Under the pieces are notes generated by a model that did no database searches, was not told the DNA's origin, and saw nothing but the letters and a program-made list of their open reading frames with translations. The translations under genes were made by a program, and so were the position numbers. From NCBI RefSeq assembly GCF_024199845.1, contig NZ_JANADO010000001.1, positions 6,634,001-6,698,000 on the forward strand: a stretch of 64,000 nt of DNA. The letters are read 5' to 3'. This document shows, piece after piece, positions 44,810-53,826 of the stretch. Numbering within the stretch: position 1 is the stretch's first letter; each line of letters begins with the position of its first letter. Source of the stretch: Bradyrhizobium sp. CCGB12. Lineage in GTDB: Bacteria; Pseudomonadota; Alphaproteobacteria; Rhizobiales; Xanthobacteraceae.

Positions 44810-46543
44810 TCAAACGACCGAACCGACCGCGAGCGTACCGGGAGTTTGGGCAGCATCCGGATATCTCCTCTCCAACTCCTCGATCATGCCGCGCGCGATT
44901 TCCCGCTCGCCCATGATGACGATATCCGCCCCGAGCCCCTTCAAGTGATCGACCTCGGCATCCGCATGCGCCCGCGCGATGATGCGGATATCAGGATTGG
45001 CGGCGCGCGCCTGCTGCACGATCTGCCCCGCCTCGAACGCCTCGGGGATCGCAATCACGAGATGCCGTGCACCTGATGGATTGGTGGCGCCGAGGATTTC
45101 GGGTTGCGCAGCGTTGCCCATGACGGTCTCGATGCCGCCCTGCTTCAGCTTCTTGAGCGCGCTCTCCCCGACCTCCGCGACGAGAAACGGCCATCGCCGT
45201 TGCTTCAAGGCCTCGCCAACAAGCGCGCCGACCCGGCCATAGCCGATCAGGATCGTATGGTCGGTCAGGTCGGTGCTGCGGATCGGCTCGGGCACGGCGG
45301 TGGCTTGCGGGTTGTCCCGGCGCGGATCGAGCAGCGGCGCGAGCCAGGTGACGGCCGCAAACATCAGCGGATTGAGCATGATGGACAGGATCGCGCCGGC
45401 CATGATCAGGTCGCGGCCGTCCCTCGGCAGAATCTGCGAGGCGACGCCGAGCTCGGCGAGGATGAAGGAGAACTCGCCGATCTGCGACAGGCTCGCCGAG
45501 ATCGTCAGCGCGGTCGCGACCGGATGCCGGAACAGCACCACGATCAGGAAGGCGGCGAGCGATTTGCCGAGCATGATGATCGCGAGCGTGGCGAGCAGCG
45601 GCCAGGGCTCGCCGACCACACTCATCGGATCGAACATCATGCCGACCGAGACGAAGAACAGCACGGCGAAGGCATCGCGCAGCGGCAGCGATTCCTGCGC
45701 GGCCCGCGCGCTGAGCGGCGATTCCCGCAGCATCATGCCGGCGAAGAACGCGCCGAGCGCCAGCGAGACGTCGAACAGCTTTGTCGCTCCGAACGCGATG
45801 CACAGCGCAATTGCGAGCACGGCAAGCCGGAACAATTCGCGCGAACCGGTATGCGCAATGTAGTGCAGAATCCAGGGGATCACCCGGCGCCCGACCACGA
45901 GCATCAGGCCGATGAACAAGACGATCTTGACGATGGTCAACATCACGACGCCGGCAAGCCCAAGGCCCAGCTGCGAAGCTAACGGTCCGAAAGCAGGCGT
46001 GCCATCGGCGACGGCACCCTGAAGGCTTGCGATTGCTGGAAACAGCACCAGCACGAGCACCATGGCGAGGTCCTCGACGATGAGCCAGCCGACAGCGATG
46101 CGGCCGCGGTCGGTTTCCATCAGACGCCGCTCCTGCAGTGCGCGAAGCAGGACGACAGTGCTCGCGACCGACAGGGCGAGACCAAACACGAGGCCGGCGC
46201 TGACACTCCAGCCCATCAGCAGCGCAAGGCCGAGCCCCATCAATGTCGCTACCGCGATCTGCACGACGGCGCCGGGCACGGCGATGTTGCGGACGCTGAG
46301 CAGATCCTGCAGCGAGAAGTGCAGGCCTACGCCGAACATCAGCAGGATGATACCGAGTTCCGAGAGCTCGGTGGCAAGCGCCTGGTCGGCAACGAAGCCT
46401 GGCGTAAACGGGCCGACCGCAACGCCGGCGAGAAGATAACCGACCAGCGGCGGCACGCGAAACCGCTGCGCAATTGTTCCAAGTACGAAGGCTAATCCAA
46501 GTCCAACGACGATGGTGGCGATGAGAGGTGTGTCATGCGGCAT
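44810..46543 (-). CDS. ybaL: monovalent cation:proton antiporter, CPA2/Kef type (YbaL-like)
   Basis: The 577-residue protein has about twelve N-terminal membrane helices, including VPPLVGYLLAGVAVGPFTPGFV and ELGIILLMFGVGLHFSLQDLL, typical of CPA2 exchangers. A C-terminal TrkA-N Rossmann domain starts near residue 420 (HTILIGYGRVGALVGEALKQRRWPFLVAEVG). It probably exchanges K+ (or Na+) for H+ and is gated by a nucleotide or glutathione-type ligand. No separate KefF/KefG-like subunit is encoded nearby. Confidence 0.92.
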   Translation of the reverse strand: MPHDTPLIATIVVGLGLAFVLGTIAQRFRVPPLVGYLLAGVAVGPFTPGFVADQALATELSELGIILLMFGVGLHFSLQDLLSVRNIAVPGAVVQIAVATLMGLGLALLMGWSVSAGLVFGLALSVASTVVLLRALQERRLMETDRGRIAVGWLIVEDLAMVLVLVLFPAIASLQGAVADGTPAFGPLASQLGLGLAGVVMLTIVKIVLFIGLMLVVGRRVIPWILHYIAHTGSRELFRLAVLAIALCIAFGATKLFDVSLALGAFFAGMMLRESPLSARAAQESLPLRDAFAVLFFVSVGMMFDPMSVVGEPWPLLATLAIIMLGKSLAAFLIVVLFRHPVATALTISASLSQIGEFSFILAELGVASQILPRDGRDLIMAGAILSIMLNPLMFAAVTWLAPLLDPRRDNPQATAVPEPIRSTDLTDHTILIGYGRVGALVGEALKQRRWPFLVAEVGESALKKLKQGGIETVMGNAAQPEILGATNPSGARHLVIAIPEAFEAGQIVQQARAANPDIRIIARAHADAEVDHLKGLGADIVIMGEREIARGMIEELERRYPDAAQTPGTLAVGSVV

Positions 46544-46604
46544 TTTTGCCTTTTGACACAGCGAGCACGGGTGCGCACCGCGACCTGTGCGCGCGGGTCG
46601 CAGC

Positions 46605-47390
46605 TCACAGCAATTGCGAGCGCACGGAGTCTGCGCCGGCGCGCAGCAACGGCAGAAAACGATCGATCAATTCCCGTTCCGTCACGCGATCGACGTGGGC
46701 GCCCATGTTGACGGCGGCGACGATCACATTATCGTAACGCTGCACGGGAACCGAGATCGAGCGGAAATGCGGCTCGGCTTCGCGATCGACCAGTGAATAG
46801 GCTTGCGCGCGATCGGAAGCGATGCGCGCGAGCAGCGCCTTCGTGTCCGTCACCGTCTGCGGCGTCAACGCCTCGCGCGTCATCGCGTTCAGCCGCGCGG
46901 CGAGCTCGGCATCGTCGAACTGGCCGAGCATGGCGCGGCCGACCGAGGTGCAGAAGGCCGGGAGACGATAGCCGATCTCGAGGCCGCCGGAGAACATCCG
47001 CGCCGGACTGCTGCGTGCGACGAACACGACATCATCGCCGTCGAGCACGGCGAGCGAGGAGATTTCGTTTGCCGCGGTCGCGACGCGATCGAGCACGGGC
47101 TGAAGCACGGCGACGAGCTGACTCGAGCGCAAATAGGACGCCGCAAGCGTCAACACGTGCGGCGTCAGCGAGAACAGCTTGCCGTCGCCGCTGACGTAGC
47201 CGCCGCGCTGGAGCGTGAACAGCATGCGCCGCGCGGTGGCGCGCGGCAGATCGGCGGCCCGGGCGAGATCGCTCAGCGTCATCGGGCCGGCGGTGGCGCC
47301 GAAGCACTGGAGCAGGCGCAGGCCGCGGTCGAGGCTCTCGACGAAATCCGTCGCGCGCTCGTCGCTCTCGCTTCGCTTCAGCTTGGGCAT
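46605..47390 (-). CDS. IclR-family transcriptional regulator
   Basis: The 261-residue protein has N-terminal winged helix FVESLDRGLRLLQCFGATAGPMTLSDLARAADLPRATARRMLFTLQRGGYV and the IclR effector domain with EISSLAVLDGDDVVFVARSS and FCTSVGRAMLGQ. It resembles PcaR/PobR-type activators of protocatechuate catabolism. An in-frame start 18 codons upstream (47444) is possible. It is divergent from the Rieske oxygenase gene, which it probably regulates. Confidence 0.9.
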   Translation of the reverse strand: MPKLKRSESDERATDFVESLDRGLRLLQCFGATAGPMTLSDLARAADLPRATARRMLFTLQRGGYVSGDGKLFSLTPHVLTLAASYLRSSQLVAVLQPVLDRVATAANEISSLAVLDGDDVVFVARSSPARMFSGGLEIGYRLPAFCTSVGRAMLGQFDDAELAARLNAMTREALTPQTVTDTKALLARIASDRAQAYSLVDREAEPHFRSISVPVQRYDNVIVAAVNMGAHVDRVTERELIDRFLPLLRAGADSVRSQLL

Positions 47391-47513
47391 GATCTCGGGA
47401 CAATCCTGCAAAATAGTGCTTGCTGCCGCTTCAAGGCATGTCATAATTCGCCCATTCGTTCAATAGGCGAACACACGCTTTGGATAGTTTCGGTTAGCTG
47501 AGCACGCTCTCAC

Positions 47514-47656
47514 GCTCCCTCGCCCCGCTTGCGGGGAGAGGGTGGGGTGAGGGGGAGTCTCCACAGGGACGGTGATAACTGCCCTCGCGGAGAATCCCCC
47601 TCACCCGGATCGCATCTTGCGATGCGCTCCGGCCTCTCCCCGCACCCGGGGAGAGG
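47514..47656. repeat. REP-like palindromic pair, family D
   Basis: CTCCCTCGCCCCGCTTGCGG with GGAGAGGGTGGGGTGAGGGG on the left and CCCCTCACCC...CTCTCCCCGCACCCGGGGAG on the right. It lies in the divergent region between the IclR gene and the Rieske oxygenase gene. Confidence 0.82.
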
Positions 47657-47715
47657 CGAAGAAGAATGTGCTTCGCCGATAGACAACGATCCTCATCAAG
47701 AAGGACGCAACCGCC

Positions 47716-49074
47716 ATGATGAGCCAGGAGCAGAACGACCTGATCACCCGCACCGGCCCCAAGGACCCTTGCGGCAAGCTGATGCGGAGCTACTGGCAAC
47801 CGGCGGCTTTGGTTGACGAGCTCGAGGGCGCGCGGCCGATCCGCCCCGTCAAGCTGCTCGGCGAGAATCTGGTCCTGTTCCGCGACGAGCTAGGGCGCTA
47901 CGGCCTGATCGATCGTCATTGCGCGCATCGCGGCGCCGATCTCGCCTTCGGCCGGCTCGAACATGGCGGCCTGCGCTGCGCCTTCCATGGCTGGCTGTTC
48001 GACGCCACCGGCCAGTGCATCGAGACGCCGGCCGAGCCGAAGGATTCAAAGCTCTGCCAGAACATCCGCCAGCGCTCCTATCCCGTGGTGGAAAAGAGCG
48101 GCATCCTCTGGGCCTATCCCGGCGAGGGTGAGCCGCCGGCATTCCCGGAGCTCGACTGCTTCGTCGCGCCCGGCACGCATACCTTTGCGTTCAAGGGCCA
48201 CATGGCCTGCAACTGGCTGCAGGCGCTGGAGGTCGGCATCGATCCGGCGCACGCTTCCTATCTGCATCGTTTCTTCGAGGACGAGGACACCTCCACCGCC
48301 TACGGCAAGCAATTCCGCGGCGCCTCGGCTGGCTCGGACCTGCCGATGACAAAAATCCTGCGCGAGTACGACCGCCCGATCATCAATGTCGAGCACACCG
48401 AATATGGACTCAGGCTGATCGCGCTGCGCGAGATTGACGAGGAGCGCACCCATGTGCGTGTCACCAACCAGCTCTTCCCGCACGGCTTCGTCATCCCCAT
48501 GAGCACGGAGATGACGATCACGCAGTGGCACGTGCCGGTTGATGACGAAAACTGCTACTGGTACGCGATCTTCACCAGCTACGCGAACGCGGTCGACAAG
48601 CAGAAGATGCGCACGCAGCGCCTCGAGCTCTACGAGCTGCCCGACTACGTCTCGCGCAAGAATCGCAGCAACGATTACGGTTTCGATCCGCACGAGCAGC
48701 AGACCGCGACCTATACCGGCATGGGCACCGACATCAACGTCCACGACCAGTGGGCGGTGGAATCCATGGGCGCGATCCAGGACCGCACCAAGGAGCATCT
48801 CGGTTCGAGCGACAAGGCGATCGTGCAATATCGCCGCCTGCTCCGGCAGGAGATCGAGAAGGTCTCGGGCGGCGAGAGGCCGATGCTGTTTCTGGACGAA
48901 GCCAATGCGCGCAGCATCCAGGGTCCGGCGACCATGGACGGCATCGGGCCGACCCGGGGCTGGGAGACCTACTGGATGGAAATCGACGTCAAGCGCCGCC
49001 GCGGCGCGCCGTGGACGGCTCCGGTGCCGAAGGACATTGCCGAAAACGTGCATCGGCTGACGGCGGCGGAGTGA
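47716..49074 (+). CDS. Rieske-type aromatic-ring-hydroxylating oxygenase, alpha subunit
   Basis: The 452-residue protein has a Rieske [2Fe-2S] motif CAHRGADLAFGRL...LRCAFHGW (C-x-H ... C-x2-H) and a mononuclear-iron region (LEVGIDPAHASYLHRF). Its length and single-subunit layout resemble phthalate-dioxygenase-type enzymes. No ferredoxin or reductase gene is adjacent. A glutamine-synthetase-like gene follows after a REP-like pair, and a divergent IclR regulator precedes it. The substrate is unknown. Confidence 0.93.
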   Translation: MMSQEQNDLITRTGPKDPCGKLMRSYWQPAALVDELEGARPIRPVKLLGENLVLFRDELGRYGLIDRHCAHRGADLAFGRLEHGGLRCAFHGWLFDATGQCIETPAEPKDSKLCQNIRQRSYPVVEKSGILWAYPGEGEPPAFPELDCFVAPGTHTFAFKGHMACNWLQALEVGIDPAHASYLHRFFEDEDTSTAYGKQFRGASAGSDLPMTKILREYDRPIINVEHTEYGLRLIALREIDEERTHVRVTNQLFPHGFVIPMSTEMTITQWHVPVDDENCYWYAIFTSYANAVDKQKMRTQRLELYELPDYVSRKNRSNDYGFDPHEQQTATYTGMGTDINVHDQWAVESMGAIQDRTKEHLGSSDKAIVQYRRLLRQEIEKVSGGERPMLFLDEANARSIQGPATMDGIGPTRGWETYWMEIDVKRRRGAPWTAPVPKDIAENVHRLTAAE

Positions 49075-49092
49075 GGATGAAACTCTCTCCAC

Positions 49093-49178
49093 CGTCATTG
49101 CGAGCGCAGCGAAGCAATCCAGACTGCTTTTCCGGAAAGACTCTGGATTGCTTCGTCGCTACGCTCCTCGCAATGACG
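49093..49178. repeat. REP-like palindromic pair, family A
   Basis: CGTCATTGCGAGCGCAGCGA and TCGCTACGCTCCTCGCAATG-ACG outer arms enclose AGCAATCCAGA and TCTGGATTGCT. It lies between the Rieske and glutamine-synthetase-like genes. Confidence 0.87.
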
Positions 49179-49235
49179 GAGGATGTGGCAGGTGTTTTGC
49201 ACACGTCGAGCAGCGGTGATTGAGGAGCAGCCAAA

Positions 49236-50672
49236 GTGACTTTCGTCGCGCGTCATGCGCTGTGGTCGGATGAACAGAAGGGTGCGGCGACGCGCATGCG
49301 CCGTGTCGCCGAGGAAAAGAACCTCGAGGTCATCCGCCTCGCCTTCCCCGACCAGCACGGCATCTTGCGCGGCAAGACCATCATCGCCTCGGAAGCGATC
49401 GCCTCGCTGGAGAGCGGCTGCTCCATCACCACCACCATGCTGGCCAAGGACACCTCGCACCGCACGGTGTTCCCGGTGTTCACATCGGGCGGCGGCTTCG
49501 GCATGAAGGAGATGGAGGGCGCGGCCGACGTGCTGATGGTCGCCGATCCCAGCACGTTTCGCGTGCTACCGTGGGCACCCACCACGGGCTGGGTGCTGTG
49601 CGATCTCTATTTTGGCGACGGCCGCGCCGTTCCGTTCGCCACCCGTGGGCTTTATCGCAAGGTTCTCGATGATCTCGTAGGCCGCGGCCACGATTTCGTC
49701 GCGGGCCTCGAGGTTGAATTCCACATCTTCAAGCTCGACGACGCGCACATGCGGCCCGAGGACGCCGGCCAGCCCGGCACGCCGCCCTCGGTGAGCCTGC
49801 TCAGCCACGGCTATCAATATCTTACCGAGCAGCGGTTCGATCAGATGGAGCCGGTGCTGGAGATCTTGCGGCGCGACATCGTCGCGCTTGGGCTGCCCTT
49901 GCGCTCGGTCGAGGTCGAGTTCGGGCCGAGCCAGTGCGAGTTCACCTTCGCTCCGAAGAAGGGCCTCGAGCCTGCCGACAACATGGTGCTGTTCCGCTCA
50001 GCCGTGAAGCAGATCGCGCGCCGCCACGGCTATCACGCCACCTTCATGTGCCGGCCAAAGCTGCCGAACGTATTCGCGAGCGGCTGGCATCTGCACCAGT
50101 CGATCGTCTCGCGCGCGGGCGGCGACAATCTGTTCATGGCGAAAGACGGCGGCGAGCCGCTCAGCGCGTTCGGCCGTTCATACCTCGCCGGCCTGCTCGA
50201 CCACGCCCGTGCGTCGACTGTGTTCACCACCCCGACCATCAACGGCTACAAGCGCTACCGCTCCTATTCGCTGGCGCCGGACCGCGCGATCTGGGGCCGC
50301 GACAATCGCGGCGTGATGATCCGCGTGCTCGGCGCGGCCGGCGATGCCGCAACGCGCTTGGAGAACCGGATCGGTGAGCCCGCCGCCAACCCCTATCTCT
50401 ACATGGCCTCGCAGATTCTTTCGGGCCTCGACGGCGTCGACCGCAAGCTCGATCCGGGTCCGTCGGCCGATACCCCTTACGAGGCCAAGGCGCCGCTGTT
50501 GCCGAAATCGCTGCGCGACGCCGTCGGCGCGCTGAAGGACGATCCGTTCTTCCGCGAGAAGCTCGGGCCTGAGTTCGTCGACTACTACACCCACATCAAG
50601 AATGCCGAGATCGACCGCTTCCTCGCCGAGGTGACCGACTGGGAGCACCGCGAATATTTCGAAGTGTTTTGA
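49236..50672 (+). CDS. glutamine-synthetase-family ligase (non-housekeeping type)
   Basis: The 478-residue protein begins at GTG 49236 after GAGGAG. It shows the GS catalytic core: GLEVEFHIF, SVEVEFGPSQCEFTF, GYHATFMCRPKLPNVFASGWHLHQS, NGYKRYRSYSLAPDRAIWGRDNRGVMIRV and NRIGEPAANPYLYMASQI. It lacks the adenylylation loop of GlnA and belongs with gamma-glutamyl-amine ligases (PuuA/aniline-type). Placed directly after a Rieske oxygenase, it could gamma-glutamylate an amine that the oxygenase then attacks, as in aniline degradation; this is inference. Confidence 0.9.
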   Translation: MTFVARHALWSDEQKGAATRMRRVAEEKNLEVIRLAFPDQHGILRGKTIIASEAIASLESGCSITTTMLAKDTSHRTVFPVFTSGGGFGMKEMEGAADVLMVADPSTFRVLPWAPTTGWVLCDLYFGDGRAVPFATRGLYRKVLDDLVGRGHDFVAGLEVEFHIFKLDDAHMRPEDAGQPGTPPSVSLLSHGYQYLTEQRFDQMEPVLEILRRDIVALGLPLRSVEVEFGPSQCEFTFAPKKGLEPADNMVLFRSAVKQIARRHGYHATFMCRPKLPNVFASGWHLHQSIVSRAGGDNLFMAKDGGEPLSAFGRSYLAGLLDHARASTVFTTPTINGYKRYRSYSLAPDRAIWGRDNRGVMIRVLGAAGDAATRLENRIGEPAANPYLYMASQILSGLDGVDRKLDPGPSADTPYEAKAPLLPKSLRDAVGALKDDPFFREKLGPEFVDYYTHIKNAEIDRFLAEVTDWEHREYFEVF

Positions 50673-50830
50673 TGGAGATAGGTCTCACGCCGGCGTGAAG
50701 CGGCTTCGTCCTCCCTGTTCCGACGACATCTCGCTGCCGTCGGACGAAGCCGTTTTCCACGCGCCACGAAAACCGCCGGAAAGACGCGGGGTCTAGGCTG
50801 GCGCCCCATGATCAACAGTGGAGTTCGATC

Positions 50831-50917
50831 ATGTGGGATCAATTGTTCAGCCTGATCTATCGCTTGTCCTGCCGGACGACCCTGATCGAGATTGGCGGGC
50901 ATCGGCTGGCGCGTTAG
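50831..50917 (+). CDS. possible 28-residue small protein
   Basis: A short frame, ATG 50831 to TAG 50917, encodes MWDQLFSLIYRLSCRTTLIE and IGGHRLAR. GGAG lies 7 bases upstream (50819-50822). It sits in the 293-bp gap between the GS-like gene and the Thr/Ala-rich protein, which otherwise holds nothing recognisable. Length alone makes this uncertain. Confidence 0.3.
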   Translation: MWDQLFSLIYRLSCRTTLIEIGGHRLAR

Positions 50918-50965
50918 CGGCCGGTGGGTGCGATTTAGGTAAGACGGATTGACCGGATAACGGGG

Positions 50966-51331
50966 ATGGCCGTGCGCAAACTCATCCTGATCGCCGTTAT
51001 GTCAGTGCTTGCGACCCAAGCCGATGCCGGTGGCTCGCGTAGCCTGAGCCTTGCGGCGAGCACCGCAAATCAAGCGGCGAACGACCAGCCAGCCACACCA
51101 ACGACAGGCACGCCACAAGCGGTGCAGTCGCCGGCAGCGGCACAGCCTGCGACCACGCAAACGGCAACGACGACGACTTCGGCTCCGTCCGCCGCAGCTA
51201 CGCCAACCGCTACGACAGCGACAGCCGCCTCAACCGCGCCGACCCAGGCCACGACCAAGCCGAAGCGCCGCGCGCCGTCGCTCGAGGCCCGCGTGGTCCG
51301 CGAGTTGCACCGCCACGGGATCTATTGGTGA
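50966..51331 (+). CDS. secreted Thr/Ala-rich low-complexity protein
   Basis: The 121-residue protein has a signal peptide (RKLILIAVMSVLATQADAG), a long low-complexity Ala/Thr/Pro/Gln segment (about 32-95), and a basic tail KPKRRAPSLEARVVRELHRHGIYW that could form a helix. I recognise no family; the spacer-plus-tail design would suit an envelope-anchored peptide. ATG 50966 is used. Confidence 0.65.
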   Translation: MAVRKLILIAVMSVLATQADAGGSRSLSLAASTANQAANDQPATPTTGTPQAVQSPAAAQPATTQTATTTTSAPSAAATPTATTATAASTAPTQATTKPKRRAPSLEARVVRELHRHGIYW

Positions 51332-51347
51332 TCGGCTCGCCAAGCCT

Positions 51348-53639
51348 TCACCAGCGATAGCCGAGCGTGGCGATGACGGTCAGCGGTGCGCCGCGGTAGC
51401 AATATCCGACCTGGCACGTCGTGTAGTGCAGATTGAACAGGTTCTTGGCATTGACCTGGAACGTGAGGCCCTTCAGCTCCTTCGCCGCCTGGCTGAAATC
51501 ATATTTCAGCGCCGCGTCGACCAGGGTTACCGAGCTGTTCTTGAACGTGTTGGCGTCATCGCCATAGTTCGAGGACATATAGCGCACGCCGGTGCCGACG
51601 CTGAGGCCTGCGAACGGGCCGGCCAGCGGGAGGGCGTAATTGCCCCACAGCGTCGCGGTGTGCGGCGGATTGCCGGACGGAAACTTGCCGATCGTCGTGC
51701 TGTCCGCGGCCTGCTTCGTCACCATGTCGAGATAGGTGTAGGACGCGGTGATGTCGAAACCGCCGCCGAGGCTCGCAAGCCCCTGCAATTCGAAGCCGCG
51801 GCTTTGGATCTCGCCGCGCTGGACCGTCACACCCGTGCCCGTCGTGACCAGACCGCCATCCTGGGTCAGGTCGAAGACCGCCGCGGTGATGAAGCTCCTC
51901 GTCCCCAGCGGCTGATACTTCACGCCGACCTCGGTCTGCTTGCCGGTGGTCGGCTTGAAGAAGGTGCCCGAGGGATCGACGCCGAGATTGGGAAAGAACG
52001 AGGTCGAATAGGCGACATAGGGCGCTACGCCGGAATCGAACACGTAGGTCAGCCCGGCTCGGCCGCTATAGGCCTGATCGGACTGCTGCTGCCGCGTCAA
52101 CGCGAACAGATCCTCACCGGTGGTGCGGACCCAATCGCTGCGGCCGCTCAGTGTCAGGATCCAGTGGTCGAGCCTGGCCTGGTCCTGGGCATAGATGCCG
52201 GACTGGGTTTGCCGCTGCGCCGTCGAGGACGAGATCGCAGGATCGGGAATGGATTCCGGCGCGTAGACCGGCGCGGCCAGGCTGAGATCGGAGACGCCGA
52301 AGCCAAAACCCTGCCTGTCGTTGAACTTCGACGCGGTGTAGTCGGTGCCGACCAGGAGCGTGTGCTGCACGGGCCCGGTCGACAGCTTGGCCTCGACCTG
52401 GTTGTCCATGATGGCCGATTGCAACGTGTCGTGAACTAAGCCGGTGTAGCGCGAGACGACATTGCCCACGGGAGCGCCGAGAAAGCCGACATAGCGGGTG
52501 ACCGCGTCGACATCGACATAGCGGAACTTCTGGCGAACAGTCACGGCGTTGTTGAACGCGTGCTCGAACAAATAGCCAACACGTCCCTGCTCCTGGTCGA
52601 GCGAGTTGTAGGACGGGCTGCCCGTGTAGATGTCCGTGGTGGTGCCGGTGCCCGTGGAATAAGTGAACATCGACCCGGGCGTCTTCGACTTTTGATAGGA
52701 GCCGAGAATCGTCAGCGTCGTCGATTGATCCGGCTTCCAGGTGACGGCGGGCGCGATGTAGGTCCTGTTGTCCTTGCCGCCGGGCACGAACACGTTCGCG
52801 TCGCGCATCACGCCGGTCAGCCGGTACGAAAACTGACCGTTGGCATCGACCGGGCCGGACAGATCGAAATTGCCCTGGGCGCGTTCACGATCGCCGAACA
52901 CCGTCTGCACTTCGTGAAACGGCTGGCTGGTCGGCAGCTTGCTCTGGAGGTCGATCAGTCCGCCGGGCGAGCCGAGGCCATAGAGGGCCGAGCTCGGCCC
53001 GCGGACCACGGTGATGCTGTCGACCCCATAAGGCTCGGTCTTGAACACGCTGAGACCGGCACCGACGAGGCGCAAGCCGTCGAGATAGATGCCATTGTAG
53101 GTGATGTCGAAGCCACGGATCGAGATGGCGTCGAAGCGCGGATCGTAGCCGGACGCATCGATGCGGACGCCGGGTTCATAGCCGACCGCTTCGGTCAGCG
53201 TCTGCACGGCGCGATCGTTGAGCTCCTTGCGCGTCACGACCGAGATCGACTGCGGCGTCTCGAGCAGCGGTGTGTTGGTCTTGGTGCCGGCGGAACTGCT
53301 GTTCGCAACATAGCTGTTCTCGCTCGGCAAAATACCGCGGCCGGCACCTACCTCGCGCGCGTCCGGATTTCTGGCTTGCCCGGATGCGGCATTGCGCTGC
53401 GCCGCGACGCGGCCGCGCTGCGATTGGGAATTGCGCTGGGCAGACTGGGCACGCGGGCGCGCCTGCTTCGGTGCCTCCACTGTGACGGGAGGCAATGTCC
53501 CCGCCGTCGATCCCGAATTGGTCCCGGAGACCTGTGCGAGCGATGGTGTTGCATGCAGCACCACCCCCAGGCCAGCCACGCCCAGTCCCGCCTTCACCAC
53601 CCGTTCCCAACCGAACGTCTGTCCGTCGTCGCGCCGCAT
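51348..53639 (-). CDS. TonB-dependent siderophore receptor (FhuA-like)
   Basis: The 763-residue outer-membrane protein has a signal region (VVKAGLGVAGLGVVLHATPSLAQ), a TonB-box-like LPPVTVEAP, plug domain TPQSISVVTRKELNDRAVQTLTEAVGYEPGVRIDASGYDPRFDAISIRGFDITYNGIYLDGLRL, and a 22-strand barrel ending in NLFNLHYTTC...APLTVIATLGYRW (C-terminal aromatic). Hydroxamate siderophores are the usual ligands of this group. ATG 53639 is preceded by GGGGAAGG. An AraC regulator is upstream on the same strand. Confidence 0.94.
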   Translation of the reverse strand: MRRDDGQTFGWERVVKAGLGVAGLGVVLHATPSLAQVSGTNSGSTAGTLPPVTVEAPKQARPRAQSAQRNSQSQRGRVAAQRNAASGQARNPDAREVGAGRGILPSENSYVANSSSAGTKTNTPLLETPQSISVVTRKELNDRAVQTLTEAVGYEPGVRIDASGYDPRFDAISIRGFDITYNGIYLDGLRLVGAGLSVFKTEPYGVDSITVVRGPSSALYGLGSPGGLIDLQSKLPTSQPFHEVQTVFGDRERAQGNFDLSGPVDANGQFSYRLTGVMRDANVFVPGGKDNRTYIAPAVTWKPDQSTTLTILGSYQKSKTPGSMFTYSTGTGTTTDIYTGSPSYNSLDQEQGRVGYLFEHAFNNAVTVRQKFRYVDVDAVTRYVGFLGAPVGNVVSRYTGLVHDTLQSAIMDNQVEAKLSTGPVQHTLLVGTDYTASKFNDRQGFGFGVSDLSLAAPVYAPESIPDPAISSSTAQRQTQSGIYAQDQARLDHWILTLSGRSDWVRTTGEDLFALTRQQQSDQAYSGRAGLTYVFDSGVAPYVAYSTSFFPNLGVDPSGTFFKPTTGKQTEVGVKYQPLGTRSFITAAVFDLTQDGGLVTTGTGVTVQRGEIQSRGFELQGLASLGGGFDITASYTYLDMVTKQAADSTTIGKFPSGNPPHTATLWGNYALPLAGPFAGLSVGTGVRYMSSNYGDDANTFKNSSVTLVDAALKYDFSQAAKELKGLTFQVNAKNLFNLHYTTCQVGYCYRGAPLTVIATLGYRW

Positions 53640-53826
53640 CACCTTCCCCGAGTTCCGTCTTCAAGCAAACCCGGGAGTAATCAGATCGGGGCGCGCACCG
53701 CCTTTGCGGCTGCGCAAATCGTCTTTGATTCCAGGTGGAGCCTTTCAAGATTGCGGACGGAGACTTCATCGCGAACGACGCAGACACATCGCGAAACATT
53801 TCGGCAGGCGCGCAATCCTCTCGCCG

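Noticed and set aside
47406..47421. Fifth BoxR-like site (TGCA-AAATAG-TGCT) upstream of the IclR gene
   Set aside because: One half-site is degenerate and the core differs from the other four; it may be an IclR site or chance.
50585..50902. Minus-strand 105-codon frame after the GS-like gene
   Set aside because: It overlaps the real gene's 3' end, is Arg/Pro-rich and has no RBS.
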